Source: Vibrio aquaticus (GTDB taxonomy: Bacteria > Pseudomonadota > Gammaproteobacteria > Enterobacterales > Vibrionaceae). From it: 64,000 nt of DNA. Both the position numbers and the translations under genes were made by a program. The notes under the pieces were generated by a model. The model worked only from the letters and a program-made list of their open reading frames with translations, was not told where the DNA came from and made no database searches. Below are positions 7,628 through 17,227 of the stretch, piece after piece; position 1 is the stretch's first letter; each line of letters starts with the position of its first letter. The stretch lies in the NCBI RefSeq assembly GCF_003970385.1, contig NZ_RXZH01000002.1:310001-374000 (forward strand), given 5' to 3'.

Positions 7628-10600
7628 TTGACGTCGTCACAGCCAGAAAAATCAGCCGCACCTGAAGAAAAAGCTCAGGCGAACAACGCGGCTTCTCTTC
7701 GTAAAGCACTCAACCAGTGCATGATTAAAGACCGATTTCGTTTAAGTAAACGTATTGCTGGCGCAAGCAAAATAAAAAAAGAAGCGTCACGTAATGCTGT
7801 GTTTGACGAAATCGCATTAGACATTGCTAAGTCCATGATGGATGTAGAGCAACGTGCTAGCTACACACCAACCATTGAGTACCCAGAACTTCTTCCTGTT
7901 AGCCAGAAGAAAGACGATATTGCAAAAGCGATCGCTGAAAACCAAGTCGTGATTGTCGCAGGTGAAACGGGCTCGGGTAAAACCACTCAGCTACCAAAAA
8001 TTTGTGCCGAGTTAGGTCGTGGTCAATTTGGTTTAATTGGTCACACTCAGCCAAGACGTCTTGCTGCTCGTTCGGTTGCGAACCGCATTGCAGAAGAGAT
8101 GGAAACCAAGCTCGGTGAGTTTGTTGGTTACAAGGTTCGATTTAACGATCAGATCTCTGAAAATACCCAAGTTAAATTAATGACTGACGGTATTTTGCTG
8201 GCAGAGATTCAACATGACCGTTTTCTCAATCAATATGACACCATCATTATCGATGAAGCGCACGAACGTAGCTTAAACATCGACTTTATTTTGGGTTATT
8301 TGAAAGAGCTGCTTCCTCGTCGCCCAGATCTTAAAGTGATCATCACGTCAGCAACCATTGACCCTGAGCGTTTCTCTAAGCACTTTAGCAGCGCGCCGAT
8401 CATTGAAGTATCAGGCCGTACTTACCCGGTTGAAACTCGCTACCGCCCATTGCGTGGTGATGACGATGTCGATCGTGATCAGCTAGAAGGTATCTTTGAA
8501 GCGGTGGATGAGCTGTGTGATGAAGGGTTAGGCGATATCCTGATCTTCATGAACGGTGAGCGAGAAATCCGTGACACGGCAGATGCTCTTGGGAAACGTA
8601 ACCTTAAGTCGACAGAAATTGTACCGCTTTATGCGCGTTTGTCGGCTGGTGAACAGAATAAGATTTTCCAACCTCATTCTGGTCGTCGCATCGTATTAGC
8701 GACCAACGTAGCGGAAACCTCGTTAACGGTTCCGGGCATCAAGTATGTGATCGATCTGGGTACGGCGCGTATCAGCCGCTACAGCTATCGAACCAAAGTT
8801 CAGCGCTTACCGATTGAGCCTGTCTCTCAAGCGAGTGCAAACCAGCGTAAAGGTCGTTGTGGTCGTGTGGAAGAGGGTATCTGTATTCGTCTTTACTCTG
8901 AAGACGACTTTAACTCACGCCCTGAGTTTACCGATCCTGAAATCCTGCGTACCAACCTAGCTTCGGTTATCTTGCAGATGACGGCATTGGGCTTAGGTGA
9001 TATCGAAGCTTTCCCATTTGTTGAAGCGCCAGATAAACGCAACATTCAAGATGGTGTTCGCCTGCTTGAAGAGCTTGGGGCGATTAACGCAGAAGCGAAG
9101 GACAGCAAGAAGCGCCTGACCAGCATTGGTCGGCAACTTGCTCGTCTGCCTATCGACCCTCGTTTGGCTCGGATGGTTTTAGAGTCACCAAAATATGGTG
9201 CGACCAAAGAGCTGATGATCATTGCCTCTGCGCTGTCGATTCAAGACCCACGCGAGCGTCCGAGTGATAAGCAACAATCGTCTGATGATAAACATAAACG
9301 ATTCTTCCATGAAGAGTCTGACTTCTTAACGTTTGTAAACTTGTGGGATTACATCCAGAAGCAGCAGAAACAGTTGTCTGGCAACCAATTCCGTAAGCAG
9401 TGTAAGCAAGATTACCTAAACTACTTACGTGTTCGTGAGTGGCAAGATGTGTACTTCCAGCTTCACCAGTCAATGCGTGAAATGGATTTCAAACTGAACG
9501 ATGAACCTGCAAGTTACCAAGGTGTACATTCCGCCATTCTTGTTGGCCTGTTGTCGCACATCGGTATAAAAGACCAAGAGAAGAGCGAGTACCAAGGTGC
9601 GCGTAACGCTCGCTTCCACATCTTCCCGGCCTCGGGTCTGTTTAAGAAGCAGCCTAAGTGGATCATGTCTGCAGAGCTGGTGGAAACGTCTAAGCTTTGG
9701 GGCCGTATTATCGCCAAGATCCAACCAGAATGGATCGAGCCACTTGCCAAACACCTCATTAAACGCAGCTACAGTGAACCGCATTGGTCGAAGAAACGTG
9801 CCGCTGTCATGGCTCATGAGAAGGTGATGCTGTATGGCGTGCCAATCGTACCAAAACGTTTGGTGAACTACGGCAGCATTGATCCGACAGTCAGCCGCGA
9901 GATCTTTACACGTAGCGCTTTGGTTGAAGGGGAGTGGGAAACCAAACATGCCTTCTTCAAACAGAACCGTAAGCTGTTGCTTGAAGTCGAAGAGCTAGAG
10001 CACAAGTCACGTCGCCGCGATATCTTGGTTGATGATGATGAACTGTTTGATTTCTACGATCAGCGTGTAGGTACAGAGGTTGTTTCAGGTAAACATTTCG
10101 ATACCTGGTGGAAGAAAGCATCGAAAGAAAATCCAGAGCTGCTTAACTTTGAAAAAGAGATGCTGTTCAAAGGCGATGCAAGCCACGTAACGGATTTGGA
10201 TTACCCGAACTTCTGGCACCAAAACGGCCTTAAGCTAAAACTTAGCTACCAATTCGAACCAGGTGAAGATAACGACGGTGTGACCGTACACTTGCCGCTG
10301 CCGATCCTAAACCAAGTAGAGCCTGCGGGCTTTGATTGGCAGATCCCAGGTCTTCGACATGAACTGGTGGTGAGCTTAATTAAGTCTCTGCCTAAGACGA
10401 TTCGAAAGAACTTTGTTCCAGCGCCAAACTACGCTGATGCATTCCTTGCGCGTGCCACTGCGATGGAAGCGCCACTACTTGACTCACTAGAGAAAGAACT
10501 GCGCCGCATGACGGGTGTTGAAGTCTTGCGTGAAGATTGGAATCTTGACCAAGTGCCGGATCACCTAAAAGTGACGTACCGTGCTGTCGATCATCGCAAT

Positions 10601-11557
10601 CGTAAGCTCAAAGAGAACCGCGACCTGCATGAGCTGAAAGAAAGCTTAAAAGATAAGGTTCAAGAGACGTTATCAAAAGTGGCCGATGATGATATCGAGC
10701 AACAAGGTCTGCGCACATGGAGCTTTGGTGAACTGCCTAAAGTGTACCAACAAAAACGTGGCGGCTACGATGTGAAAGCCTACCCGGCGATTGTTGATAG
10801 CAAAGACAGCGTTGAGATCAAGCTCTACGAAACCGAGCATGAGCAGGTTACCGCAATGAAGGCGGGCCAACGTCGTTTGGTCTTGCTCAATGTGCCTTCG
10901 CCGATTAAATATCTGCACTCGAACTTACCGAATAAGTCAAAGTTAGGTCTGTACTTTAACCCTTATGGCAAGGTGCTTGACCTGATTGACGACTGTATCG
11001 CTTGTGGTGTCGATAAGCTGATCGAAGAGAAAGGCGGTATCGTGTGGGAATCGGAGCAATTTGAAGCGTTAAAAGAGCACGTAAGAGCCGAATTAGGTGA
11101 CACTGTGGTAGAAATAGCGCAGCAAGTCGAGACGATTCTGACTACGGCGTTTAATATCAACAAGAAGCTCAAAGGTAAGATTGATTTCACCATGGCATTC
11201 GCACTCTCTGACATCAAAGCGCAGATTGAGAGCTTGATATTCAAGGGCTTTGCAACCGAATGTGGCTGGAAACGTCTGCCCGATATTCTGCGCTACATGA
11301 AGGCGATTGAACGTCGCATGGAGAAACTGCCGATCGATCCGAACAAAGATCGCTTGCACATGCTCAAAATTGAGTCGGTGACCAACGACTACAAAGAACT
11401 ATTGAATAAGATTCCGAAAGGGATGGTGGTGCCAGACAATGTCAAAGAAGTGCGTTGGATGCTCGAAGAACTGCGTGTGAGCTTCTTTGCTCAGCAACTC
11501 GGTACGCCATATCCGGTCTCTGATAAACGTGTAAAAATGGCTATCGACGCTTGCTAG
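7628..11557 (+). CDS. hrpA: ATP-dependent RNA helicase HrpA
   Basis: 1309 residues, matching the usual HrpA size of about 1300. DEAH-box helicase motifs appear in order: GETGSGKTTQ (Walker A, near residue 117), DEAHER (near 212), SATIDPERF, ATNVAETSLTVPG and QRKGRCGRVEEG (motif VI). The helicase-associated HA2/OB region and the long C-terminal domain of HrpA follow. E. coli HrpA unwinds RNA and rescues stalled ribosomes. The start is TTG: the nearby ATG at 7623 is out of frame and stops at once, and AGG sits 8-10 bases upstream of the TTG. It is a single-gene unit. Confidence 0.95.
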   Translation: MTSSQPEKSAAPEEKAQANNAASLRKALNQCMIKDRFRLSKRIAGASKIKKEASRNAVFDEIALDIAKSMMDVEQRASYTPTIEYPELLPVSQKKDDIAKAIAENQVVIVAGETGSGKTTQLPKICAELGRGQFGLIGHTQPRRLAARSVANRIAEEMETKLGEFVGYKVRFNDQISENTQVKLMTDGILLAEIQHDRFLNQYDTIIIDEAHERSLNIDFILGYLKELLPRRPDLKVIITSATIDPERFSKHFSSAPIIEVSGRTYPVETRYRPLRGDDDVDRDQLEGIFEAVDELCDEGLGDILIFMNGEREIRDTADALGKRNLKSTEIVPLYARLSAGEQNKIFQPHSGRRIVLATNVAETSLTVPGIKYVIDLGTARISRYSYRTKVQRLPIEPVSQASANQRKGRCGRVEEGICIRLYSEDDFNSRPEFTDPEILRTNLASVILQMTALGLGDIEAFPFVEAPDKRNIQDGVRLLEELGAINAEAKDSKKRLTSIGRQLARLPIDPRLARMVLESPKYGATKELMIIASALSIQDPRERPSDKQQSSDDKHKRFFHEESDFLTFVNLWDYIQKQQKQLSGNQFRKQCKQDYLNYLRVREWQDVYFQLHQSMREMDFKLNDEPASYQGVHSAILVGLLSHIGIKDQEKSEYQGARNARFHIFPASGLFKKQPKWIMSAELVETSKLWGRIIAKIQPEWIEPLAKHLIKRSYSEPHWSKKRAAVMAHEKVMLYGVPIVPKRLVNYGSIDPTVSREIFTRSALVEGEWETKHAFFKQNRKLLLEVEELEHKSRRRDILVDDDELFDFYDQRVGTEVVSGKHFDTWWKKASKENPELLNFEKEMLFKGDASHVTDLDYPNFWHQNGLKLKLSYQFEPGEDNDGVTVHLPLPILNQVEPAGFDWQIPGLRHELVVSLIKSLPKTIRKNFVPAPNYADAFLARATAMEAPLLDSLEKELRRMTGVEVLREDWNLDQVPDHLKVTYRAVDHRNRKLKENRDLHELKESLKDKVQETLSKVADDDIEQQGLRTWSFGELPKVYQQKRGGYDVKAYPAIVDSKDSVEIKLYETEHEQVTAMKAGQRRLVLLNVPSPIKYLHSNLPNKSKLGLYFNPYGKVLDLIDDCIACGVDKLIEEKGGIVWESEQFEALKEHVRAELGDTVVEIAQQVETILTTAFNINKKLKGKIDFTMAFALSDIKAQIESLIFKGFATECGWKRLPDILRYMKAIERRMEKLPIDPNKDRLHMLKIESVTNDYKELLNKIPKGMVVPDNVKEVRWMLEELRVSFFAQQLGTPYPVSDKRVKMAIDAC

Positions 11558-11601
11558 GCACGTTTATTGCTTAACTATTTAGTATCAATCGGAATTTTGA
11601 C

Positions 11602-11635
11602 TATAATGGCAGAGGCTTGCCACCAAAGCCTCTGC
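11602..11635 (+). promoter_or_regulatory. Candidate -10 box and 10-bp inverted repeat before the OmpX-like gene
   Basis: TATAAT at 11602-11607 has only a weak -35 match upstream. It is followed at once by a perfect inverted repeat, GCAGAGGCTT / AAGCCTCTGC (11609-11618 and 11626-11635), with no T run. The repeat lies across or just after the likely transcription start, 25 bases before the porin start codon, so it could be a 5' mRNA stabiliser or a regulator site rather than a terminator. Confidence 0.5.
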
Positions 11636-11659
11636 GAACATAACTAGAGAAGGTTTATT

Positions 11660-12154
11660 ATGAAAAAGACACTACTCGCGCTAGCTCTAATCGGCGCATC
11701 TGCTACAGCTTCTGCTGATTCTTGGATTTACGGTAGCGCAAGTGTGGGTCAAGCTGACTTAGGCAACGAGTCATCTACGTCTTACAATGTACACGTAGGT
11801 ACTGGTATTCTTCCTTTCATCGGTCTAGAAGCGGGTTACCAAAACTTTGGCGATTTCGACAACGTTAATTATGGTAACGTAACTTATAGCAACCTAGAAG
11901 GTTCTGCAGTCTACTTCGCAGCAAAACCAAGTATTGATTTTGGTCCACTGCACGTATACGCGAAAGCGGGTCTTCACTCTTACGAGCTAAGTGGCGGCAG
12001 CTTTAAAGAAGACGAAATTGACATGATGTACGGTGTAGGCGCTGAATACTTTGTTATGGGTCCTATCTCTCTAGGTGCAAGCTACAACGTATTCTCTATG
12101 AAAGAAGAAGACGTGAAGAACTTCTCTCTAAACGCGACATTCCACTTCCTATAA
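11660..12154 (+). CDS. Small outer-membrane beta-barrel (OmpX/Ail-like)
   Basis: 164 residues with a classic signal peptide (MKKTLLALALIGASATASA, cleaved before DSW). The mature 8-strand-sized barrel has alternating glycine and aromatic residues and ends SLNATFHFL, close to the terminal aromatic signature of outer-membrane proteins. Good AGAAGG ribosome site. Codon use is of the highly expressed type (CTA, GGT, AAC rich). Similar small Vibrio barrels are abundant porin-like or adhesion proteins. It has its own terminator. The exact family (OmpX versus OmpA transmembrane-like) is not settled. Confidence 0.75.
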   Translation: MKKTLLALALIGASATASADSWIYGSASVGQADLGNESSTSYNVHVGTGILPFIGLEAGYQNFGDFDNVNYGNVTYSNLEGSAVYFAAKPSIDFGPLHVYAKAGLHSYELSGGSFKEDEIDMMYGVGAEYFVMGPISLGASYNVFSMKEEDVKNFSLNATFHFL

Positions 12155-12176
12155 TTGACGCGTTAGCAAGATTTGA

Positions 12177-12203
12177 AAGCCTGACTTCGGTCGGGCTTTT
12201 TTG
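12177..12203 (+). terminator. Terminator with UUCG tetraloop
   Basis: AAGCCTGAC-TTCG-GTCGGGCTT (one G:T-type mismatch) followed by six T residues, just after the small barrel gene. Confidence 0.85.
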
Positions 12204-12333
12204 TGCCTTGAATAAGTTCTGAAGGTAAATCGTCTTGAGCTGCAGCGCACACAATTGCTCATGATAGCTTGTGATGTTACATAAAGCCCCAATCATTATA
12301 GATAGGTATAGAGATGACTCATAAGGAACATTG

Positions 12334-14133
12334 ATGCAAGCGACCTCAAATTTAGCGTCAGACGCGAGTCGTCCAGAAGATGGTAAGAAAAACCTCGGAA
12401 TCTTGTTTGAACTGCTCAAGTTCATAAAGCCTTATCGCCTTAAAGTGAGCGCAGCACTGGTTGCGCTGGTGGCCACGGCATCCCTGACGTTAACCGTTGG
12501 CCATGGGGTACGTATTCTCATTGACCAAGGCTTTGCCCAGCAATCTACGCAACAATTGCAAAGTGCCATCGGGTTTATTCTTCTCATTACGGTGCTGATA
12601 TCGATTGGTACATTCTTCCGTTTCTATTTGGTATCTTCGGTAGGGGAAAGGGTCAGTGCGGACATCCGCCTAGCGGTGTTTAATCATGTCGTGACCTTGC
12701 ATCCAAGCTATTTCGAGACCAATGGTAGTGGCGATATCATGTCTCGCATCACTACCGATACCACCTTACTGCAAAGCATTATTGGCTCATCATTTTCTAT
12801 GGCGATGCGAAGTGCGCTGATGTGCGTGGGCGCAATTGTGATGCTGTTTGCGACCAACATTAAACTGACGCTTATCGTACTCGCCTCAGTTCCATTCATA
12901 CTGGTTCCAATTCTATTTTATGGCCGCAAGGTGCGAGCGTTATCGCGTCAAAGCCAAGATTCTATGGCGGATGTGGGTAGTTATGCTGGCGAAGCGATTG
13001 AACATATAAAAACGGTGCAAAGTTTCAGTCGTGAACCTCAAGAGAAAGCCTATTTCTCAGAAGAAGTAGAGAAAGCGTATGAGATTGGCCGTAAGCGAGT
13101 GAAGCAGCGTGCGATCCTTATCTCAGGGGTGATTGTCATTGTGTTTAGCGCTATTTCTGGGATGCTTTGGGTCGGTGGTAATGATGTCATTAATGGCACC
13201 ATGTCGGCCGGTGACTTAGGTGCTTTTGTCTTCTATGCGATTATGGTCGCCTCTTCACTGGCAACGATTTCTGAGGTGATGGGTGAGCTACAAAGAGCCG
13301 CTGGCGCCACGGAAAGGTTAGTTGAGATTCTGCAAGTTAAAAGCGACATCACTGCGCCTGTTCAACCTATTTCAAATAGTACGCTCAAAGCAGAAGTGAA
13401 GTTTGAGGATGTCTATTTCTGTTATCCATCGCGTCCAGATACACCTGCGGTAGAGCGCTTAACCTTGCAAGCCGAGGAAGGCAAAGTATTGGCGCTAGTT
13501 GGCCCATCTGGTGCGGGCAAGAGTACGCTATTTGAACTACTTCAACGTTTTTACGACCCACAGCTAGGGCAGATTTTGCTTGGTGATACCGACATAAAAA
13601 AACTGTCGCCAAATGTACTCAGAGATCACATGGCGCTAGTGCCGCAGCAGCCTGCGCTGTTCAGTAATAATGTGTTCTATAACATTCGATATGGCAATCC
13701 AAATGCTACGGATGAACAGGTGATTGAAGCGGCCAAAAAAGCTCATGCTCATGACTTTATAATCAACCTGCCAGAGGGTTACAGCAGCTTCTTAGGGGAG
13801 CGAGGTGTGCGTTTGTCTGGCGGTCAACGTCAACGTATCGCGATTGCTCGAGCCATCTTAAAAGATCCTAATATCTTACTTCTTGATGAAGCGACCAGCG
13901 CCCTCGATAGCGAAAGTGAGCATCATGTCCAACAGGCGCTAGAAGAACTTATGCGTAACAGAACCACCATCATTATCGCTCACCGATTATCGACGATTCA
14001 GCATGCCGATAGTATTGCGGTGTTTGACCACGGACAGTTGGTCGATGTGGGTAATCACACTCAGTTGATGGAAACCTGTAACTTGTATCAGCGTTTGGTT
14101 AAGTTGCAATTTAAGCATGTAAACGGCGATTAA
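12334..14133 (+). CDS. ABC exporter, fused membrane and ATPase domains (MsbA/LmrA type)
   Basis: 599 residues. An N-terminal six-helix exporter domain (about 30-315) is followed by an ATPase domain with GPSGAGKST (Walker A, near residue 388), LSGGQRQRIAIARA (signature) and ILLLDEATSALD (Walker B), then the H-loop IIAHRLS. One chain carries one membrane and one ATPase half, so it works as a homodimer exporting a lipid, drug or peptide. The ATG at 12334 is chosen over TTG 12331 because AAGGA lies 6 bases upstream. It is not msbA proper, since no lpxK follows. The ABC1-type kinase gene lies shortly downstream. Confidence 0.85.
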   Translation: MQATSNLASDASRPEDGKKNLGILFELLKFIKPYRLKVSAALVALVATASLTLTVGHGVRILIDQGFAQQSTQQLQSAIGFILLITVLISIGTFFRFYLVSSVGERVSADIRLAVFNHVVTLHPSYFETNGSGDIMSRITTDTTLLQSIIGSSFSMAMRSALMCVGAIVMLFATNIKLTLIVLASVPFILVPILFYGRKVRALSRQSQDSMADVGSYAGEAIEHIKTVQSFSREPQEKAYFSEEVEKAYEIGRKRVKQRAILISGVIVIVFSAISGMLWVGGNDVINGTMSAGDLGAFVFYAIMVASSLATISEVMGELQRAAGATERLVEILQVKSDITAPVQPISNSTLKAEVKFEDVYFCYPSRPDTPAVERLTLQAEEGKVLALVGPSGAGKSTLFELLQRFYDPQLGQILLGDTDIKKLSPNVLRDHMALVPQQPALFSNNVFYNIRYGNPNATDEQVIEAAKKAHAHDFIINLPEGYSSFLGERGVRLSGGQRQRIAIARAILKDPNILLLDEATSALDSESEHHVQQALEELMRNRTTIIIAHRLSTIQHADSIAVFDHGQLVDVGNHTQLMETCNLYQRLVKLQFKHVNGD

Positions 14134-14202
14134 TCGCGAGAAAACTAAGCTTTAATCCGCTGACGGGCGTATACATGGATGAGCTTAACTAAGAGAAACT
14201 TC

Positions 14203-15516
14203 ATGTCGACGAAAGAAAGAGAGTTACCTACCCATCGATTGTCCCGCTTTAGCAAACTAGCAGGCCTTGCGACGAAAGTGGCAGGCAACGTTATCAGTGA
14301 AGGGACAAAGCAACTGGTGCAAGGGAATAAACCCAAAGCAAAAGATTTGATCCTCACTCCTAAAAACATCTCGAGATTAACTGAGCAGTTAGCGCATCTA
14401 AGAGGTGCTGCGATGAAACTCGGGCAGATGTTGTCAATGGATGCGGGGGATGTCCTAGAGCCTGAGTTGGCAGACATTCTCGCCAGACTTCGCTCGGATG
14501 CCGACCCATTACCAGCAAAGCAGCTCAATCAGGTGCTAGTAAGTGCGCTAGGGGAAGATTGGAAGCTCCAGTTTACTGCGTTTAACTTTAAGCCAGTGGC
14601 AAGTGCTTCGATAGGCCAAGTTCATCAAGCCTATAACGATGATGGCGAAAAACTCGCAGTGAAAGTCCAGTATCCGGGCATCAGAAAAAGTATCAATAGT
14701 GATGTCGATAATGTGGGGACATTACTCAACATTGTCGGGTTAATTCCGGATTCGGTGGATTACAAAAGCCTGCTTGAAGAAGCGAAAAAACAGTTACATG
14801 ATGAAGCGGATTACGAGCGAGAAGCGACTTTTGCCCAGCGATATCATCAAGCCCTAAAAAATACCTCTCACTTTGTGGTACCGAACATTCATACCTCTAT
14901 AACGTCGTCTTCGGTCTTAGCAATGGATTTTTTAGAAGGGATATCGATAGAGAGTGTAGAAACCTTAGCTCAACCTGAACGCGACCTTGTCATGCATCGC
15001 TTGCTTGAGTTGATGTTCAAAGAGCTGTTTGATTTTAAGATGGTTCAGACCGACCCAAATTTTGCCAACTACCTTTACATCCCAGAAACCAAGCAAATCG
15101 GATTACTTGATTTTGGTGCAACTCGTGAATACAGCGACAGATTCAGTGAAGGGTATCGTAAGGCTTTTTCTTCGGTAGTGCAGGGAAGTGAATCGGGCTT
15201 GGATGATGCCTTGGAGCAGATCGGCTTTTTCAGTCAGGACATCTTGCCAAAGCAGCGACAAGCCATTCTTAACCTAGTGAAGCTTGCTTGTGAACCCATG
15301 CTGGTGGATGAAGATTATGATTTCAGAGCCAGTGGGTTGGCTCAGCGTCTGCGAGAGGCAGGAACGATTTTAAGCATGGAGCAAGACTACTGGCATACTC
15401 CACCCGCAGACGCGCTATTTTTACATCGTAAGATCGGGGGGATGTATTTGTTGGCCGCCCGTTTAGGCGCAAAAGTTAATATTCATACGTTGGCCACGCC
15501 ATACTTACACGTCTAA
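14203..15516 (+). CDS. ABC1/UbiB-type atypical kinase (AarF/ADCK family)
   Basis: About 437 residues from the Met at 14203, which AAGAGA precedes; an in-frame ATG at 14179 would add eight residues. Family hallmarks are the KxGQ motif (MKLGQMLS, near residue 75) and the Ala-rich nucleotide loop VASASIGQVHQAY (near 143), then LAVKVQYPG with the catalytic-type Lys. The DFGA segment (LLDFGATREY) coordinates metal. It lacks the C-terminal membrane helices of UbiB, so it is a soluble paralogue of unknown substrate, possibly linked to isoprenoid lipids or quinones by family analogy. It lies 70 bases after the ABC exporter, perhaps in one transcript. Confidence 0.8.
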   Translation: MSTKERELPTHRLSRFSKLAGLATKVAGNVISEGTKQLVQGNKPKAKDLILTPKNISRLTEQLAHLRGAAMKLGQMLSMDAGDVLEPELADILARLRSDADPLPAKQLNQVLVSALGEDWKLQFTAFNFKPVASASIGQVHQAYNDDGEKLAVKVQYPGIRKSINSDVDNVGTLLNIVGLIPDSVDYKSLLEEAKKQLHDEADYEREATFAQRYHQALKNTSHFVVPNIHTSITSSSVLAMDFLEGISIESVETLAQPERDLVMHRLLELMFKELFDFKMVQTDPNFANYLYIPETKQIGLLDFGATREYSDRFSEGYRKAFSSVVQGSESGLDDALEQIGFFSQDILPKQRQAILNLVKLACEPMLVDEDYDFRASGLAQRLREAGTILSMEQDYWHTPPADALFLHRKIGGMYLLAARLGAKVNIHTLATPYLHV

Positions 15517-15578
15517 TGTGATCATTTTGTCGCTTGACTGAGTACGAAGCTATTATTTACTCTTTCGAGCTTACAAAC

Positions 15579-16118
15579 ATGAAATCACTAACACTCTTAA
15601 GTTTGTTTATTACTATCACCGCTTCTTCTGCATTCGCGTCTCAATGTCCAGAGATCCTTAAAGGTGAGCAACGGCTATTAAACTCAACAGATACCGTCAA
15701 CCTTTGTGATGAGTTCAAAGGGCAAACTCTGCTTGTCGTTAACACAGCGAGCCAATGTGGTTTCACTTCCCAATTTGATGACCTAGAAAAGCTCTACCAA
15801 CAGTATAAAGACCAGAACTTTGTCGTCGTTGGCTTTCCGAGTAACGACTTTCGCCAAGACAAAGGTTCCGAGGAGCAAACCGCCAAAGTCTGTTACTTAG
15901 ATTACGGTGTCACCTTCCCGATGATGGCGCGTTCGAGCGTTAAGGGCAGCGATGCCAACCCAGTGTTTGAGAAAATCAGTGATCAAGCCGGAGTTGAACC
16001 GAGATGGAATTTCTATAAGTTCTTGGTCAATAAGAATGGTGATGTAGTTGCGACCTTTCCTAGCTCTACCAATCCAATGGACACCAAACTACGCCGCGTG
16101 ATTGAGCAGCAGCTATAG
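15579..16118 (+). CDS. Exported glutathione peroxidase-family protein
   Basis: 179 residues from the Met at 15579; the upstream extension is not supported because this Met opens a signal peptide (MKSLTLLSLFITITASSAFA). The thioredoxin-fold peroxidase motifs are present: NTASQCGFTSQF with the peroxidatic Cys, then GFPSNDFRQDKG and the W-N-F-K segment (RWNFYKFLV). Cysteine replaces selenocysteine, as usual in bacteria. It would reduce hydroperoxides in the periplasm, probably using thioredoxin-like donors. The DUF3429 gene follows 14 bases later. Confidence 0.85.
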   Translation: MKSLTLLSLFITITASSAFASQCPEILKGEQRLLNSTDTVNLCDEFKGQTLLVVNTASQCGFTSQFDDLEKLYQQYKDQNFVVVGFPSNDFRQDKGSEEQTAKVCYLDYGVTFPMMARSSVKGSDANPVFEKISDQAGVEPRWNFYKFLVNKNGDVVATFPSSTNPMDTKLRRVIEQQL

Positions 16119-16132
16119 CGAAGGAAACGGAT

Positions 16133-16594
16133 ATGGATACCAGTAAAAAAGTGATGCTTAAGTTGGGCTATTTGGGGCTAATTCCGTTTATCGCAGGTGT
16201 GGCAATGATGGTGACAAATGTGTCTTTTTGGGGACTATCAGGTAGCCAAATATTTGTCTCATACAGCGTGATTATTTTGAGCTTCTTGTCTGGAGTGCTG
16301 TGGGGAAGGGGTATAACAGACAATCAAAGTAATGAAGCGCAGACAGTGCCCAACAAAATGGCACTTATCATTAGCAATGTGTTTGCTTTGCTTGTTTGGG
16401 GGCTATTGCTACAAAGCAGTCAAAGTACCCACTTAGTGATTGGTCTGTTAGCGCTAGGGTTTGGTGCACTTTGGTTTTGTGAGCGCAGAATCTACAACGA
16501 TTCTTCAGCCGACAATGAGCAAGGTTACCCAACAATGAGAAGAAACCTAACGGCCAGTGTGGTAGCGCTCCATCTGATTGCGTGGGCAATATGA
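16133..16594 (+). CDS. DUF3429 membrane protein
   Basis: 153 residues with four to five hydrophobic helices. The opening GYLGLIPFIAGV and the SGVLWG segment after helix two are typical of DUF3429. No catalytic residues are evident; the function is unknown. It sits 14 bases behind the glutathione peroxidase with an AAGGAAA ribosome site, so it is probably cotranscribed, which might suggest an envelope stress link. Confidence 0.75.
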   Translation: MDTSKKVMLKLGYLGLIPFIAGVAMMVTNVSFWGLSGSQIFVSYSVIILSFLSGVLWGRGITDNQSNEAQTVPNKMALIISNVFALLVWGLLLQSSQSTHLVIGLLALGFGALWFCERRIYNDSSADNEQGYPTMRRNLTASVVALHLIAWAI

Positions 16595-16708
16595 AGATCA
16601 AAGACTTAGCTTTGAGACATGCCTTGTAAACTTGGTATCGAGCGTTGATAACTATTGAGTAGATTGACACTATCTAAAGCATTCGAAACAGGGAATGTGA
16701 GAACACCA

Positions 16709-17158
16709 TTGACTACTAACATCATCAGAGCCACCGTCGAGCAACTGGACTTAGTTGCTGATCTATTCAACCAGTATCGAGTTTTTTACGGTCAAGAGAG
16801 TGACCTCAAACTCGCTCATCACTACATCAACGAAAGACTTTGTAACGAAGAATCCGTGGTCTTTTTAGCTGTAAATGCTGACGGGGAAGCCGTGGGTTTT
16901 ACTCAGCTTTATCCGACCTTTTCATCTGTGTCGGCTCAGCGTAGTTGGATTTTAAACGACTTGTTTGTGACCGAGAGTGGCCGTTCGGGTGGCGTAGGTC
17001 GAACATTAATGAATGCCGCTAGCCAACATGCGATTGACACTGGCGCGAATGGGCTAAGTCTTGAAACGGCCCATGATAACGTTATCGCTCAAAACCTTTA
17101 TGAATCATTAGGCTATAAAAAGGAAACGGCTTACCTAAGCTATTTTTTGAGTGTGTAG
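16709..17158 (+). CDS. GNAT-family N-acetyltransferase
   Basis: About 149 residues of the GNAT fold: an N-terminal IIRATVEQLDLVADLF strand-helix, the central LNDLFVTESGRSGGVGRTLM block (motif A, acetyl-CoA pyrophosphate loop in the form R-S-G-G-V-G) and a C-terminal NLYESLGYKKE. No ATG fits the domain start. TTG at 16709 is preferred because GAGA lies 7 bases upstream and the domain begins at once; GTG 16697 or TTG 16655 are alternatives. The acceptor substrate cannot be deduced. Confidence 0.75.
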   Translation: MTTNIIRATVEQLDLVADLFNQYRVFYGQESDLKLAHHYINERLCNEESVVFLAVNADGEAVGFTQLYPTFSSVSAQRSWILNDLFVTESGRSGGVGRTLMNAASQHAIDTGANGLSLETAHDNVIAQNLYESLGYKKETAYLSYFLSV

Positions 17159-17179
17159 ATTGCGGTTTCCAATCATTAA

Positions 17180-17208
17180 AAAAGCCACTCGATTGAGTGG
17201 CTTTTGTC
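17180..17208. terminator. Bidirectional terminator
   Basis: AAAAGCCACTC / GAGTGGCTTTT, an 11-bp perfect stem with a 4-base loop, flanked by A and T runs, between the convergent acetyltransferase and symporter genes. Confidence 0.9.
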
Positions 17209-17227
17209 TATCTAAAACAAAGAGAAC

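Noticed and set aside
12334..14133. Assignment as msbA
   Set aside because: No lpxK or kdsB follows; the downstream gene is an ABC1-type kinase, so a general exporter is called instead.
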